Source: an uncultured Rhodospirillales bacterium (lineage in GTDB: Bacteria; Pseudomonadota; Alphaproteobacteria; Rhodospirillales; UBA2165). From it: DNA of 64,000 nucleotides. A program made the position numbers and the translations under genes. The notes beneath the pieces were generated by a model that saw nothing but the letters and a program-made list of their open reading frames with translations, was not told where the DNA came from and made no database searches. Location of the stretch: the NCBI GenBank assembly GCA_913055735.1, contig CAJXKD010000001.1:248001-312000 (forward strand). The letters run 5' to 3'. Shown here piece after piece: positions 7,637 through 20,727 of this stretch. Positions within the stretch are counted from its first letter, which is position 1; every line of letters begins with the position of its first letter.

Positions 7637-8843
7637 TGATTTCGATATAGCCGTGGGTGAGGTCGCACGTCCACACGGTGGCATGGCCGCTGCCAACCCC
7701 GACATCGACGAGAATATCGATGTTCTGGCCTTTCATATGCTCGGCGACCGGCGTTTCGTCATAGCCTTCGACGGCAAGACCATCGCGCGCCACCGGCACG
7801 CCGCCGATGGTAATGGCGAGCTTGTCGCGGTCCGCCTTCTCGCCGCACTTGCCCACCGCCATGACGACGCGGCCCCAATTGGCGTCCTCGCCGGCTATGG
7901 CCGTCTTGACCAAGGGAGAATCCGCAATCGCAAAGGCGATCTTCCGGGCGGCATCTTCGTCGGCCGCGCCCGTCACCTTGACGGTGACGAACTTGGTCGC
8001 GCCCTCGCCGTCGCGCACGATCTGATGGGCGAGATCGAGGCAAATGTCGTTGAGCGCCTCGCGGAAGTCGCGCACATGCGCATCACCCGCCTGCGCCACC
8101 CATTGATGGTCCGCCTGACCGGTCGCGCACAACAGCACCGTGTCGTTGGTGGAGCGATCGGAATCGACGGTGATGGAATTGAAGCTGTGGTTCACTGCAT
8201 TGACCAGCATGTGCTGCAAAACCGCATGCGGAATCGCCGCGTCCGTAAAAACGTAGCCGAGCATGGTCGCCATATGCGGCGCGATCATCCCGGACCCTTT
8301 GGCGATCCCAGCGAGCGTCACCTCGGTATCGCCAATTTTCACCTTGCGCACCGCGCCCTTGGGGAAAGTGTCGGTCGTGGCAATGGCCTGCGCGGCAGCG
8401 AACCAGTCATCCCCGAATTTGTCCTTCAACGCGGGCAGCGCATCGGTGATCTTGTTCACCTCCAGCTGCTCGCCGATCACCCCGGTGGACGAGATGAACA
8501 CGTCCTCGGGCGCGCACCCCAGAACTTTGGCCGCCGCGTCCGCCGTGGTTTTCACGGCCGCCTCGCCGATCCGCCCGGTAAAGGAATTGGCGTTGCCGGA
8601 ATTGATCACCAGCGCCCGGCCACGCCCGTCCTTCAGCGCCGCGCGGCACCAGTCGATGGTCGGCGACGACATGGCGGATTCGGTGAACACGCCGGCGACA
8701 TCCGTTTCGGGTGCCAGCTCGACGAGCAGCACATCGAGGCCGCCGCGCTTCTTGAGCCCGGTTGCCGCCGCCGCCAGCCGAACCCCGGGGACAGGCGGAA
8801 TATCGGGAAACTTTTCCGGAGCGAGAGGAGATTTCTTGAGCAT
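7617..8843 (-). CDS. argJ: ArgJ, glutamate N-acetyltransferase
   Basis: Bifunctional ornithine acetyltransferase / N-acetylglutamate synthase of the cyclic arginine pathway (408 residues, normal length). The autocleavage motif KGSGMIAPHMATML lies around residues 185-198, with the nucleophilic Thr after Ala, so the protein splits into alpha and beta chains. Other family blocks are LVINSGNANSFTG and ISSTGVIGEQL. It is followed by an overlapping mutT-like gene and separated from the upstream isomerase gene by a terminator hairpin, so it probably has its own promoter. Confidence 0.95.
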   Translation of the reverse strand: MLKKSPLAPEKFPDIPPVPGVRLAAAATGLKKRGGLDVLLVELAPETDVAGVFTESAMSSPTIDWCRAALKDGRGRALVINSGNANSFTGRIGEAAVKTTADAAAKVLGCAPEDVFISSTGVIGEQLEVNKITDALPALKDKFGDDWFAAAQAIATTDTFPKGAVRKVKIGDTEVTLAGIAKGSGMIAPHMATMLGYVFTDAAIPHAVLQHMLVNAVNHSFNSITVDSDRSTNDTVLLCATGQADHQWVAQAGDAHVRDFREALNDICLDLAHQIVRDGEGATKFVTVKVTGAADEDAARKIAFAIADSPLVKTAIAGEDANWGRVVMAVGKCGEKADRDKLAITIGGVPVARDGLAVEGYDETPVAEHMKGQNIDILVDVGVGSGHATVWTCDLTHGYIEINADYRT

Positions 8844-8851
8844 GTGTCACC

Positions 8852-8888
8852 AAAAGCAAAGCGCCGCCCGAAGTTACGTTGGCGGCGC
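8852..8888 (-). terminator. Terminator after the PpiC-type gene
   Basis: On the minus strand GGCGGCGC and GCGCCGCC families of bases form an 8-bp stem (arms at 8881-8888 and 8861-8868) followed by TTTGCTTTTGG. It lies between the isomerase stop codon (8955) and the argJ start (8843). Confidence 0.7.
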
Positions 8889-8954
8889 CTTCCTTTTAGA
8901 ACACTCGTTGGCGATTGAAAATCAGAACATCACACGGAAACCCGGTGTCTCACC

Positions 8955-9800
8955 CTACTTCCCGCCGGGACCGAAGGTCTCGATCTCGGCTCCTTCGCGC
9001 AGTTCCTTGTGATAGGTCTCGGCCAGCTGTTGCGACATTTCCTCGCGCAACGCGCCCTCGGCGTCGGCGAAGCTCGGCGGTTGCTGTGTCCGCTTGTCCT
9101 CCACCTTGATCACGTGCCAGCCGAATTGGGTCTGGACCGGTTCCCGGGTGTAGGCGCCCGTATCCAGCCGGAAGGCCGCTTCCGAGAACTCGGGCACCAT
9201 GCGCTCGCGGGTGAAATAATTGAGGTCGCCGCCGCTCTTGCCCGACGGGCCGATGGAAAGCTCCCGCGCCAGGGCGGCGAAATCCTCGCCCTTGCCCAGC
9301 CGGCCGATCACCGCCTTGGCCTCGGCCTCGCTCTCCAGCAGGATGTGGCGGGCGCGGACCTCCTCCACCGGCGGATTCTCGGACACGAACTTCTCGTAGC
9401 GGGCCTTGAGCGCCGCGTCGGTCATATTGTCCTCGATATAGCGGGCCACGATCGCCTGCTCCAGCACCTGATCCTCGGCGCGCTCCAAACGGCGCTTTAC
9501 CGGGGCCTCGCTGAGATAGCCCTGACGGCGGGCTTCCTCGGCGGCCAGGCGGGTGTTGATCATGCTGTTGATGAGGAAATCAAAAATCATCGCCATTGGG
9601 TATTGCTGCGCCTGGGGCGGCAGGTTGCGGCGGATTTCCTCGACCTCCGAGAAACGGATCTCGTGGCCGTTGACCTTGGCCACCACCGGGTCGTCGCCCG
9701 GCTTGCCCTTCTGAGCGCCGCTTTGGGCGGCAGCGTCGAGGGGAGCGGCTCCAAGCGCGAGAATAGCCAATAACGGGAGTAGAAACAGGGACTTACGCAC
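8955..9800 (-). CDS. PpiC-type peptidylprolyl isomerase, exported
   Basis: A 281-residue parvulin-type folding factor of the periplasm, of the SurA/PrsA group. The start is taken as the GTG at 9800, which gives a clean signal peptide (MRKSLFLLPLLAILALGAA) after a purine-rich AAAGAGAGAGA; the longer in-frame ATG starts at 9842 or 9851 would bury it. A SurA-N-like helical part lies near residues 50-140. The rotamase domain follows, with RARHILLESEAEAK near 150, SGGDLNYF and QFGWHVIKVED. It is divergent from secA, which links export and folding of secreted proteins. Confidence 0.88.
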   Translation of the reverse strand: MRKSLFLLPLLAILALGAAPLDAAAQSGAQKGKPGDDPVVAKVNGHEIRFSEVEEIRRNLPPQAQQYPMAMIFDFLINSMINTRLAAEEARRQGYLSEAPVKRRLERAEDQVLEQAIVARYIEDNMTDAALKARYEKFVSENPPVEEVRARHILLESEAEAKAVIGRLGKGEDFAALARELSIGPSGKSGGDLNYFTRERMVPEFSEAAFRLDTGAYTREPVQTQFGWHVIKVEDKRTQQPPSFADAEGALREEMSQQLAETYHKELREGAEIETFGPGGK

Positions 9801-9962
9801 TAATCTCTCTCTTTCAAATGGGGGAATTTCCGATCGGGCCATGACCGACAATCAGCCATATTTGGGGATATTGACCGGCACCGACGGGCTTACACTACCC
9901 CATATGGCGAAAAGACGCACCACACAACGATGCGAGGGGGTGCCGGTAAAGCCTCGGCGTCG

Positions 9963-9991
9963 TTGACAGCCTGGGGTCCGGGTTCTATCTC
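9963..9991 (+). promoter_or_regulatory. Candidate sigma-70 promoter of secA
   Basis: TTGACA (9963-9968), a 17-base spacer and TATCTC (9986-9991) point toward secA, whose ATG is 58 bases downstream. The fit is to the housekeeping consensus; not tested. Confidence 0.5.
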
Positions 9992-10048
9992 TGTGCCCTA
10001 ACTGGGACAATAGCCCCCGTGTCAAAATGACCCATAAAAGGACCACGG

Positions 10049-12814
10049 ATGTTTGACGCCCTCGCCCGGCGCGTATTCGGCTCCGCGAATGATCGCTTCG
10101 TGCGCGGCCTCAACAAATACGTCGACGCCATCAACGCCCTCGAACCTCAAATCCAGGCGCTGAGCGACGCCGACCTCGCCGCGCAGACAGCCAAATTCCA
10201 GGAAAGACTGGCGAACGGCGAAACGCTCGACGATCTACTGGTCGAGGCGTTTGCCACGGTCCGCGAGGCGGGCCGCCGCGCCCTCGGCGAACGCGCCTAC
10301 GACGTGCAGCTGATCGGCGGCATGGTGCTCCACCGCGGCATGATCGCCGAGATGAAGACCGGCGAAGGCAAGACCCTGGTCGCGACGATGCCGTGTTATC
10401 TCAACGCGCTCGAAGGAAAAGGCGTCCACGTCGTTACGGTCAACGACTACCTTGCCCGGCGCGATGCCGATTGGATGGGCAACGTCTACGAACGTCTCGG
10501 CCTCACCGTCGGCGTGATTATCCCCGGTCTCGGCGACGCCGAGCGGCGCGAAGCCTACGCTGCCGATATCACCTATGGGACCAACAGCGAATTCGGTTTC
10601 GACTATCTCCGCGATAACATGAAATTCACGCTGGAGGACATGGTTCAGCGCGAATTCAACTTCGCCATCGTCGACGAGGTCGATTCAATTCTGGTGGACG
10701 AAGCGCGCACGCCGCTGATCATTTCCGGCGCCTCCGAGGATAGCTCGGAACTGTACAACTCGGTCGACGCCGTCATCCCCAAGCTGGTCGAAGACGATTA
10801 CGAAAAAGACGAAAAGATGCGCTCGGTCGCCCTCACCGACCAAGGTACCGAACATGTGGAACAATTGCTCGTCGAGGCCGGGCTGATGGAAGGCAACCTC
10901 TACGACATTGCCAATGTATCGCTTGTCCACCACGTCAATCAGGCGCTGCGCGCCCACAAGCTGTTCCAACGCGACACCGACTACATGGTGAAGGACGGAC
11001 AAGTCGTTATCGTCGACGAGTTCACGGGCCGCATGATGGAAGGCCGGCGCTTCTCCGAAGGTCTCCATCAAGCTCTGGAAGCCAAGGAAGGCGTTCAGGT
11101 GGCGAGCGAGAACCAGACCCTCGCCTCCATCACCTATCAGAATTATTTCCGCATGTACCCGAAGCTTGCGGGCATGACCGGTACGGCGATGACGGAGGCC
11201 GGCGAGTTTTCCGAGATTTATAAACTCGAAGTGGTGGAGATCCCCACCAATCTGCCCTGCATTCGTAAGGACCACGACGACGAGGTGTACCGCACCGGCG
11301 ACGAAAAACTGGACGCCATCGTCGAGGCCATCGAGGATTGCCGCAAACGAGAGCAGCCGGTTCTGGTTGGCACGGTGAGCATCGAGAAGTCAGAGACCAT
11401 TTCGGAAAAGCTCAAGAAAAAGAACATTCCGCATCAGGTTCTCAATGCCCGCTACCACGAGCAGGAGGCCTACATCATTGCCCAAGCCGGTATTCCCGGC
11501 GCCGTGACCATCGCCACCAACATGGCGGGCCGCGGCACCGACATCCAGCTCGGCGGCAACGTCGAGATGCAATTGCACGAGCGGCTCGACGGCATCGCCG
11601 ACGATGCCAAACAGAAGGAAATCGCCGAACAGGTACGGGGCGACGTCGCCGCTGCCAAGAAAAAGGTCCTCGAAGCCGGCGGTCTTTACATCATCGGCAC
11701 AGAACGTCACGAAAGCCGGCGTATCGACAATCAGCTGCGCGGCCGCTCGGGCCGCCAGGGCGATCCCGGCGCTTCCAAGTTCTTCCTGTCCCTCGACGAC
11801 GATTTGATGCGCATTTTCGGCTCGCAGCGCATGGACGGCATGCTGCAGAAGCTGGGCCTCAAGGAAGGCGAGGCGATCATCCATCCGTGGATCAACAAGG
11901 CGCTCGAAAAGGCGCAGCAGAAAGTCGAGGCGCGTAACTTCGATATCCGGAAGAACCTGCTCAAGTTCGATGACGTGATGAACGATCAACGCAAAGTCAT
12001 CTACGAGCAACGTAAGGAACTGATGGCGGCAAGCGACGTATCGGCGACCGTGACCGATATGCGCGAGAACGTCATCGGCCGCATCGTCGCCAACTGCATC
12101 CCCGAAAAGGCCTATGCCGAACAATGGGATATCGAAGCCCTGCACGAGGAGGTATTGCGGATTTTCGGGCTCGATCTCCCTGTTGCCGACTGGGCCAAGG
12201 AAGAGGGTGTCGCCGACACCGAGGTGAACGAACGCATCACCCAGGCCGTCGCCCGCAAGATGGCGGAGAAAGCCGCCACCTGGGGCCCTGAGGTTATGCG
12301 CGACGTGGAAAAGAGCCTGTTGCTGCAGATTCTCGATCAGGTGTGGAAAGAACATCTTCTGGCCCTGGATCACCTTCGCCAGGGCATCGGCCTCCGCGCG
12401 TACGGGCAGAAGGATCCGCTCAACGAATATAAGAGCGAAGCCTTCGATATGTTCAACGCCATGCTCGACGAACTGGATGAACGCATCACCCTCGTGCTCG
12501 CCCATATCCAGATTCAACTCTCGGGCATCGATGAAATGGGTATTTTCGACCGTGAAGCGCCGGAAACCCAGGAAACCTTCGAGGATCCCGCTTTCGCCAA
12601 CAGTGGCGACGGGGGCCGTGGCGGAGATCGCGAAGCGGCCTTGGTCAACGGCGGCTCGACGTACGGCGATGCGGTACAGCCCACGCAACCGCTCCAATCC
12701 CGCCAGGCGTCATCCGTCGTCGACCCACAAGACCCCAGCACCTGGGGGAAAGTCGGCCGGAACGCCCCTTGTCCCTGTGGATCAGGCAAGAAGTACAAGC
12801 ACTGCCACGGCTAG
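10049..12814 (+). CDS. secA: SecA preprotein translocase ATPase
   Basis: Motor ATPase of the Sec export pathway (921 residues, normal length). The order is: Walker [12 protein letters not shown] near 102-112, [12 protein letters not shown]-type [14 protein letters not shown] near 208-221, preprotein cross-linking domain, helicase motif VI region with [10 protein letters not shown] near 565, helical scaffold, and the C-terminal zinc tail [12 protein letters not shown] (about 907-918) that binds SecB and lipid. The start codon is directly preceded by AAAAGGACC. It is divergently arranged with the exported isomerase gene. Confidence 0.98.
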   Translation: MFDALARRVFGSANDRFVRGLNKYVDAINALEPQIQALSDADLAAQTAKFQERLANGETLDDLLVEAFATVREAGRRALGERAYDVQLIGGMVLHRGMIAEMKTGEGKTLVATMPCYLNALEGKGVHVVTVNDYLARRDADWMGNVYERLGLTVGVIIPGLGDAERREAYAADITYGTNSEFGFDYLRDNMKFTLEDMVQREFNFAIVDEVDSILVDEARTPLIISGASEDSSELYNSVDAVIPKLVEDDYEKDEKMRSVALTDQGTEHVEQLLVEAGLMEGNLYDIANVSLVHHVNQALRAHKLFQRDTDYMVKDGQVVIVDEFTGRMMEGRRFSEGLHQALEAKEGVQVASENQTLASITYQNYFRMYPKLAGMTGTAMTEAGEFSEIYKLEVVEIPTNLPCIRKDHDDEVYRTGDEKLDAIVEAIEDCRKREQPVLVGTVSIEKSETISEKLKKKNIPHQVLNARYHEQEAYIIAQAGIPGAVTIATNMAGRGTDIQLGGNVEMQLHERLDGIADDAKQKEIAEQVRGDVAAAKKKVLEAGGLYIIGTERHESRRIDNQLRGRSGRQGDPGASKFFLSLDDDLMRIFGSQRMDGMLQKLGLKEGEAIIHPWINKALEKAQQKVEARNFDIRKNLLKFDDVMNDQRKVIYEQRKELMAASDVSATVTDMRENVIGRIVANCIPEKAYAEQWDIEALHEEVLRIFGLDLPVADWAKEEGVADTEVNERITQAVARKMAEKAATWGPEVMRDVEKSLLLQILDQVWKEHLLALDHLRQGIGLRAYGQKDPLNEYKSEAFDMFNAMLDELDERITLVLAHIQIQLSGIDEMGIFDREAPETQETFEDPAFANSGDGGRGGDREAALVNGGSTYGDAVQPTQPLQSRQASSVVDPQDPSTWGKVGRNAPCPCGSGKKYKHCHG

Positions 12815-12985
12815 CCGCTAGCCACTTCTCAAAAAAATACTTTATATCAATAACATATCGATACCTCTCCATTTTAACACTAATTATTTGTTATATATTA
12901 TTATTTTACAGAATCATGTTGCATAAAAAAACAAAGGACACTACGATCATGGCAAATAAGAAGGGGCAACCAACGAGTAACTGCC
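12815..12985. other. AT-rich spacer between secA and cysH
   Basis: 171 bases without a convincing gene. About 90 of them are almost purely A/T (around 12825-12930), in strong contrast with the GC-rich surroundings. It must carry the promoter of the cysH-cysC pair. No clear intrinsic terminator follows secA; a short ATG-led reading frame starting at 12950 runs into cysH in another frame and has no support. Confidence 0.6.
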
Positions 12986-13714
12986 ATGACATCACGCATA
13001 GAAGAAAATACGCTGGCGAAATTTGCCCAGTCCATCGGCCCCAGGGACCCAATCGAGCTATTGGCGACGGTTATTGGGGAGGTCTTCCCCGGTCGGATCG
13101 CGGCAGTCTCCTCATTTGGCGCAGAATCGGTAGTTTTGCTGCACATGATCTCAGAGATCGATCGCAATCTGCCGGTCATCTACCTGGACACCCTAAAGAT
13201 GTTCCCGGAGACAAACGCTTACGTGGAAACCCTCCGCGATACCCTCGGTCTGGCCGATCTAAGGGTCCAACGGCCCGATCCGGCCGATACAGCGGTCCTG
13301 GACCCCAGGGGCGACCTCTGGCAATCCAATACCGACGCTTGCTGCCATTTCCGCAAGACTGTCCCTCTGGAAACCGCCCTTAAAGGTTTCGATGCTTGGA
13401 TTACGGGCCGTAAGCGGTTCCATGGCGGTGAACGTACGGAACTGCCCTACGTCGAGCAGGTCGACGGCCGGACGAAGGTCAATCCGTTGATCCACTTTAC
13501 GCCGGATGAGATCGATAGATATGTCAAACGGCACGGGCTTCCCCGCCACCCCTTGACCGAGAAGGGCTATCCGTCTATTGGCTGCATGCCTTGCACGCGG
13601 CAGGCCCTCCCCGGCGAAGATGTCAGGGCGGGACGGTGGGCCGAAAGCGAAAAAACAGAATGCGGAATCCACAAGGCCAAATGGTTCCGCGAAGCCCAGT
13701 TGCAAAACAGCTGA
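12986..13714 (+). CDS. cysH: Assimilatory APS reductase
   Basis: Adenylyl-sulfate reductase of sulfate assimilation (242 residues), producing sulfite with thioredoxin as donor. The four cysteines of a [4Fe-4S] cluster are present as CC (DACCHFRK, about residues 119-120) and CxxC (IGCMPCT, 200 and 203). This separates APS reductases from the cluster-free PAPS reductases. The catalytic Cys lies in ECGIH near 226. The PP-loop-type segment SSFGAESVVLLHM is at 42-54. It is followed after 28 bases by cysC, which makes PAPS rather than APS and is therefore not needed by this enzyme. Confidence 0.93.
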   Translation: MTSRIEENTLAKFAQSIGPRDPIELLATVIGEVFPGRIAAVSSFGAESVVLLHMISEIDRNLPVIYLDTLKMFPETNAYVETLRDTLGLADLRVQRPDPADTAVLDPRGDLWQSNTDACCHFRKTVPLETALKGFDAWITGRKRFHGGERTELPYVEQVDGRTKVNPLIHFTPDEIDRYVKRHGLPRHPLTEKGYPSIGCMPCTRQALPGEDVRAGRWAESEKTECGIHKAKWFREAQLQNS

Positions 13715-13742
13715 GCACGCAATTAAAGCAGAGGAATTCAAG

Positions 13743-14390
13743 ATGACCGAACCGTCAGCGGCGGGCGCCAAGACTGTAAAATCGACCAACATCACGCGCG
13801 TGACACACCGTGTGACCGTCACCGACCGTTGGGTCCGCAATGGACATCAAAGCGGTATTCTCTGGTTCACCGGCCTTTCCGGCGCCGGCAAGACCACACT
13901 GGCGCTCGAGTTGGAGCGTCAGCTGCACGCGGATGGCCATCAAGCCTACGTTCTTGATGGCGACAATCTGCGCGGCGGCTTAAACGGCGATCTCGGCTTC
14001 TCCCCTGAAGACCGCTCCGAGAACATCCGGCGCGCCGGAGAAGTGGCGGCCCTGTTCGCCGACGCCGGCGTGATCGTGATCGGTGCGTTGATTTCGCCTT
14101 ACGAAGCGGACCGGCAGATGGTCCGCGCCATGCGCCCTGACTTGTTCCACGAAGTATTCATCAAATCCGATTTGGATGTTTGCGAATCGCGTGATCCGAA
14201 GGGATTGTACAAGAAGGCACGCGCCGGCGAGATTCCCGAGTTCACTGGCATCTCGGCTCCCTATGAAGAGCCCGTCGCTCCGGAACTGATCGTCGACACG
14301 GCAAATCAGACTGTCGATCAGAGCATCAAGGCGCTCCGCGACTACATCTCCGCCAACCTGTTCCAGGACCGTGCGGTCGAGGTCGCCTAA
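13743..14390 (+). CDS. cysC: Adenylyl-sulfate kinase
   Basis: APS kinase (215 residues) converting APS to PAPS with ATP. The P-loop GLSGAGKTT is near residues 46-54; further family blocks are LDGDNLRGGLNGDLGFS, EDRSENIRR, and the DPKGLYKKARAGEIPEFTGI lid region. The ATG at 13743 follows AGAGGAATTCAAG and gives the normal family N-terminus; a longer frame inside cysH is not needed. It is stand-alone, not fused to CysN. PAPS is probably wanted for sulfotransfer to metabolites or polysaccharides, since the neighbouring reductase uses APS. Confidence 0.93.
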   Translation: MTEPSAAGAKTVKSTNITRVTHRVTVTDRWVRNGHQSGILWFTGLSGAGKTTLALELERQLHADGHQAYVLDGDNLRGGLNGDLGFSPEDRSENIRRAGEVAALFADAGVIVIGALISPYEADRQMVRAMRPDLFHEVFIKSDLDVCESRDPKGLYKKARAGEIPEFTGISAPYEEPVAPELIVDTANQTVDQSIKALRDYISANLFQDRAVEVA

Positions 14391-14480
14391 GCCCAACCTG
14401 TCCCCGAACCCGAAAGCGGCGAGTCCAATCGCCTAAACGCGCCGTCTAGAGTGCGTGTGGTACGCTTCTTCGCCAGAAGA

Positions 14481-14508
14481 GCCGGTGCTCCAAGTCACCG
14501 GCTTTTTT
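14481..14508 (+). terminator. Intrinsic terminator of cysH-cysC
   Basis: GCCGGTG, an 8-nt loop, then CACCGGC followed by six T residues. A textbook rho-independent terminator that isolates the sulfur genes from the efflux operon. Confidence 0.92.
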
Positions 14509-14518
14509 GACCCCTTGA

Positions 14519-14542
14519 ATTTAATCAATCGATTGATTAAAT
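14519..14542. promoter_or_regulatory. Perfect 24-bp palindrome, candidate TetR operator
   Basis: Arms of 12 bases (ATTTAATCAATC and its exact complement) meet without a spacer, centred between 14530 and 14531. It lies 42 bases before the TetR-family gene start, in an AT-rich promoter region that also shows TATGAT (14545-14550). Most likely the autoregulatory operator controlling the efflux operon. Confidence 0.7.
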
Positions 14543-14584
14543 CGTATGATTGGATTATAAATGCCCAAATAGAATTGGAGAGGA

Positions 14585-15274
14585 ATGGGCATGGCGGAGC
14601 AGGCAATCCTTTCGCGCGGCGGCGACACCCGGAACCAGCTGCTGGAAACGGGGCTCCGGCTGTTCGCCCAATTCGGATACGAAGCCGTGACCACCCGCCA
14701 ACTCGCCGCCGAGGCCGGTGTCAACATTGCCGCCATCGCCTATCACTTTGGTGGCAAGCGTGAACTTTACCGCGCCGTCTTACAGCAACTCATCGATGAT
14801 ACCGAGGCCTTGTTCGGTCCGGCCCTTGCCAATCTTCGCGATGGGATAGACCGCGCCAACGGCGACAGAAAACAACTCGCCGGACTGGCCTCCAATCTGA
14901 TCGGCCGGCTGACGCGTCTTTTCATCAGCGAGGAGTTCATGAAATGGCGGGCGCCGATGGTGCTGCGCGAGTTTTCAATGCCGTCAGAGGATTTCGACAT
15001 TCTGTATCAGGGACGAATTGGCCCCCTTCACCGGGAGGTCACCCGCCTCGCCGCCGCGGCCCTCCAAATTAGCGAAGAGTCACCCGAGGCGGCGATCCGC
15101 GCCCATACCGTCATGGGCCAAGTGTTCGTCTTCGAAATTGCCCGTCACATCTTATGGCGGCGGCTGGAGTGGGAAGGTTATTCCGAAGACCGGATCAATT
15201 TGGTGGCCAATACTGCGGCGAAATCGGCAGTGGCCTCGCTCGGTCTGCCGCAGCCGGACCAAGGAGAAAGCTGA
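14585..15274 (+). CDS. TetR-family regulator (CerR-like)
   Basis: A 229-residue repressor. The N-terminal helix-turn-helix is TRNQLLETGLRLFAQFGYE followed by TTRQLAAEAGVNIAAIAYHF (residues 15-55). The C-terminal ligand domain (EFMKWRAPMVLREF, then GQVFVFEIARHILWRRL) resembles the CerR/DUF1956 type. The start may be ATG 14585 or, with a better-spaced GGAGAGGA, the ATG two codons later (14591). The stop overlaps the ATG of the adaptor gene (TGATG), so regulator, adaptor and pump form one operon. The palindrome at 14519-14542 is the likely binding site. Confidence 0.88.
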   Translation: MGMAEQAILSRGGDTRNQLLETGLRLFAQFGYEAVTTRQLAAEAGVNIAAIAYHFGGKRELYRAVLQQLIDDTEALFGPALANLRDGIDRANGDRKQLAGLASNLIGRLTRLFISEEFMKWRAPMVLREFSMPSEDFDILYQGRIGPLHREVTRLAAAALQISEESPEAAIRAHTVMGQVFVFEIARHILWRRLEWEGYSEDRINLVANTAAKSAVASLGLPQPDQGES

Positions 15275-16652
15275 TGGCAACGACAGAACCGAAGAAACGC
15301 TGGACTTTGGTGAAGCGTTTACTGGTCATCCCGCCTCTTTTGATCGGCATCGCCATTCTCGCCGTCATGGTGCGCGGCAAACAGCCCCCTGCGCATACCG
15401 AGGTCCGGGAAGAAACCCGTCGCGTCCGCTTCATCACCGCGTCTGAAACGACCGTTGTCCCGCAGGTCCTGGGATATGGAACGGTGGTGCCCGGCAAAAT
15501 CTGGGAGGCGGTTGCCGAAGTGGACGGCAAAGTCCTCTATATCCATCCGAAGCTCAAAAACGGCGCGCTGTTGTCGGCGGACACGGTGTTGCTGAGTATC
15601 GATCCCACCGACTATCGGCTGGCCGTCGAGCGCACCCGGGCCGACCTCCGGGCGTTGAAGGCACAACTGCGCGAAGTCGACGCCCGCGAAAAGAACACCA
15701 AGGCGTCCCTCGAGATCGAGGAACGCGCCCTAGCGCTCAACAAGAAGGACCTGGAACGCAAGCAGTCGCTGGCGCGCGCCAAGGCGATCTCTCAGGCTGC
15801 GGTCGATCAGGAGGAACGTACCCTCCTCGCCCGCCGTCAAAGCATCCAAACCCTTCAGAACGCCCTGGACCTGCTGCCCGCCGAACGGGATCAACTACAA
15901 GCTCAGATGACGTCCTCCGAAGCCCGCCTGGCGGAGGCGGAACGCGATCTCGAGAGAACCGTGATCACCCTTCCGTTCGACGCCCGCATCGCCGAGGTAA
16001 ACGTCGAAGAAGCCCAGTTCGCCAAACAGGGGCAGACTTTGGTGATCGCCGACTCCATTGACGTCGCCGAGATCACCGCACAGGTTCAGATCGATAAAAT
16101 GGTCACATTGCTGCCGCAGGACGGCAGACCGAACCGCGTCGTTCTAACGCGCTCCGACGATATCAACGACGTCCTCAAATTAACCCCCATTGTCCGTCTC
16201 AAGAGCGGCAGCCTTACGGCCGAGTGGCATGGACGTGTCGCCCGCGTCAGCGACCGCATCGATCCCGCGACACGCACCGTCGGCATTATCGTTGCCGTCG
16301 ACCGCCCCTACGACGCAACCGGCGGCAACGGCAATGTCCAACCACCGCTCGCCAAGAACATGTATGTGGAGGTGGAGTTACGCGGCGAACCACGGCACGG
16401 CCAGATCATTCTGCCGCGCGCCGCCTTGCATGGGTCTCAGGTCTATCGCTTGAACGCCGACGACCGATTGGAGATAGCCGATGTCACCGTTTCCTATACC
16501 CAGGAGGACATCGTCGCGATCAAATCGGGTGTCGCGGCAGGCGATAGAATCATTGTTTCTGACCTTATTCCCGCTATCGCAGGTATGCGCCTGTCGGCAA
16601 CGGAAGACCCAAGCGTCGCGGCACAACTAGCCGCCGCCGGAGGCGCCAAACC

Positions 16653-16656
<4 letters not shown>
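15274..16656 (+). CDS. RND efflux periplasmic adaptor (HlyD family)
   Basis: A 460-residue membrane fusion protein linking the pump to an outer-membrane channel. A single N-terminal anchor (about residues 14-32) is followed by a half-lipoyl segment (WEAVAEVDGKVLYIHPKL). Then come a long coiled coil (about 110-230, rich in E, R, L, A), the second lipoyl half (TLPFDARIAEVNVEEAQFAK), and beta-barrel and membrane-proximal domains. It is longer than usual because of the coiled coil. The ATG overlaps the tetR stop, and its own stop overlaps the pump start by four bases (ATGA). No outer-membrane channel gene is present here. Confidence 0.9.
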
Positions 16657-19781
<3,125 letters not shown>

Positions 19782-19788
19782 ACCCGAT

Positions 19789-20727
19789 CTAGCTTTTGCG
19801 CGCCAAGGGGTGGGATCGCGCCACCACCGATTTGAGGCGATCATCCTGAATATGCGTGTAGATCTGGGTGGTGGAAATGTCCGCGTGCCCCAACATCTGC
19901 TGCAACGCCCGAAGATCGGCGCCGTGCGCCAGAAGATGACTGGCGAACGAATGACGCAACACGTGCGGCGAGACACGTGCAGGCTCGAGACCCGCCACCG
20001 CTGCGATCTCTTTTAACATGGTGGAGAAATGTGACCGGCTGAGATGCCCCGTCTTGCCCGATGCCGGAAACAGCCACGGAGACCGACGTCCTTTCCCGAG
20101 AAAGATTTCGCGACAGGAAAGATAGGCCGCCACCGCTTCCCGCGCCGGATCGCCCAGAGGCACCATCCGCTCCTTGCCACCTTTGCCGGTCACCGTCAGG
20201 ACCTGCCCATCGCGCGCGATGGCCGTCAACGGCAAGCCGACGAGTTCGGACACCCGAAGCCCGGTTGCATAGAGCAACTCAACCAATGCCGCGCGCCGCA
20301 AGGCCTCCGGCCCCTGTCCGGTGCGCGCCGCCGCCAAAAGGCGCTCGACCTCCTCTTCGCTCAGATATTTGGGAAGCGGACGGCCCAGGCGCGGACCATC
20401 GATCCCCGCGGCCGGATCGTCATTGCGCAATCGTTCGCCATAGAGAAAGCGGTAGAATTGCTTCAGCGACGACAGCCGCCGCGCGCTCGTCCGCGCCGAC
20501 TTGCCCTGCCCATCGAGCCAGACGAGATAGTCACGAATCAGGCGTCCATCCGCGGACTCGACGGCACGTCCCCGGCGCTGGGTAAAACCGGCAAAATCCT
20601 CGAGATCGGCGCGGTAGGCGGCAATCGTATTGGGGGACGCGCCCCGCTCCGCCGTCATCATTTCAAGAAAGTTCTCGACCAGCCGCGAGGTCGGCGGCTT
20701 GTTCTTGGCGCCCAGAGTCCTAGGCAT
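19789..20727 (-). CDS. xerD: XerD site-specific tyrosine recombinase
   Basis: Chromosome-dimer resolution recombinase (312 residues). The N-terminal SAM-like core-binding domain spans about 15-105. The catalytic domain carries Arg in TGLRVSEL (near 154), Lys in GKGGKERMVPLG, HVLRHSF (near 255), GHADISTTQIYTH with the nucleophilic Tyr near 290. The ATG lies in the third copy of a 16-bp tandem repeat; the two upstream copies each carry an ATG opening a seven-codon frame. It is preceded on the same strand by an unknown exported protein gene. Confidence 0.93.
   Translation of the reverse strand: MPRTLGAKNKPPTSRLVENFLEMMTAERGASPNTIAAYRADLEDFAGFTQRRGRAVESADGRLIRDYLVWLDGQGKSARTSARRLSSLKQFYRFLYGERLRNDDPAAGIDGPRLGRPLPKYLSEEEVERLLAAARTGQGPEALRRAALVELLYATGLRVSELVGLPLTAIARDGQVLTVTGKGGKERMVPLGDPAREAVAAYLSCREIFLGKGRRSPWLFPASGKTGHLSRSHFSTMLKEIAAVAGLEPARVSPHVLRHSFASHLLAHGADLRALQQMLGHADISTTQIYTHIQDDRLKSVVARSHPLARKS

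Noticed and set aside
11390..12697. A 435-codon antisense frame within secA
   Set aside because: secA is complete and motif-verified on the other strand; the antisense frame is a by-product of GC-rich codon use.
12769..13383. A 204-codon plus-strand frame bridging the end of secA and cysH
   Set aside because: It overlaps two verified genes in other frames; its only independent part is the AT-rich spacer.
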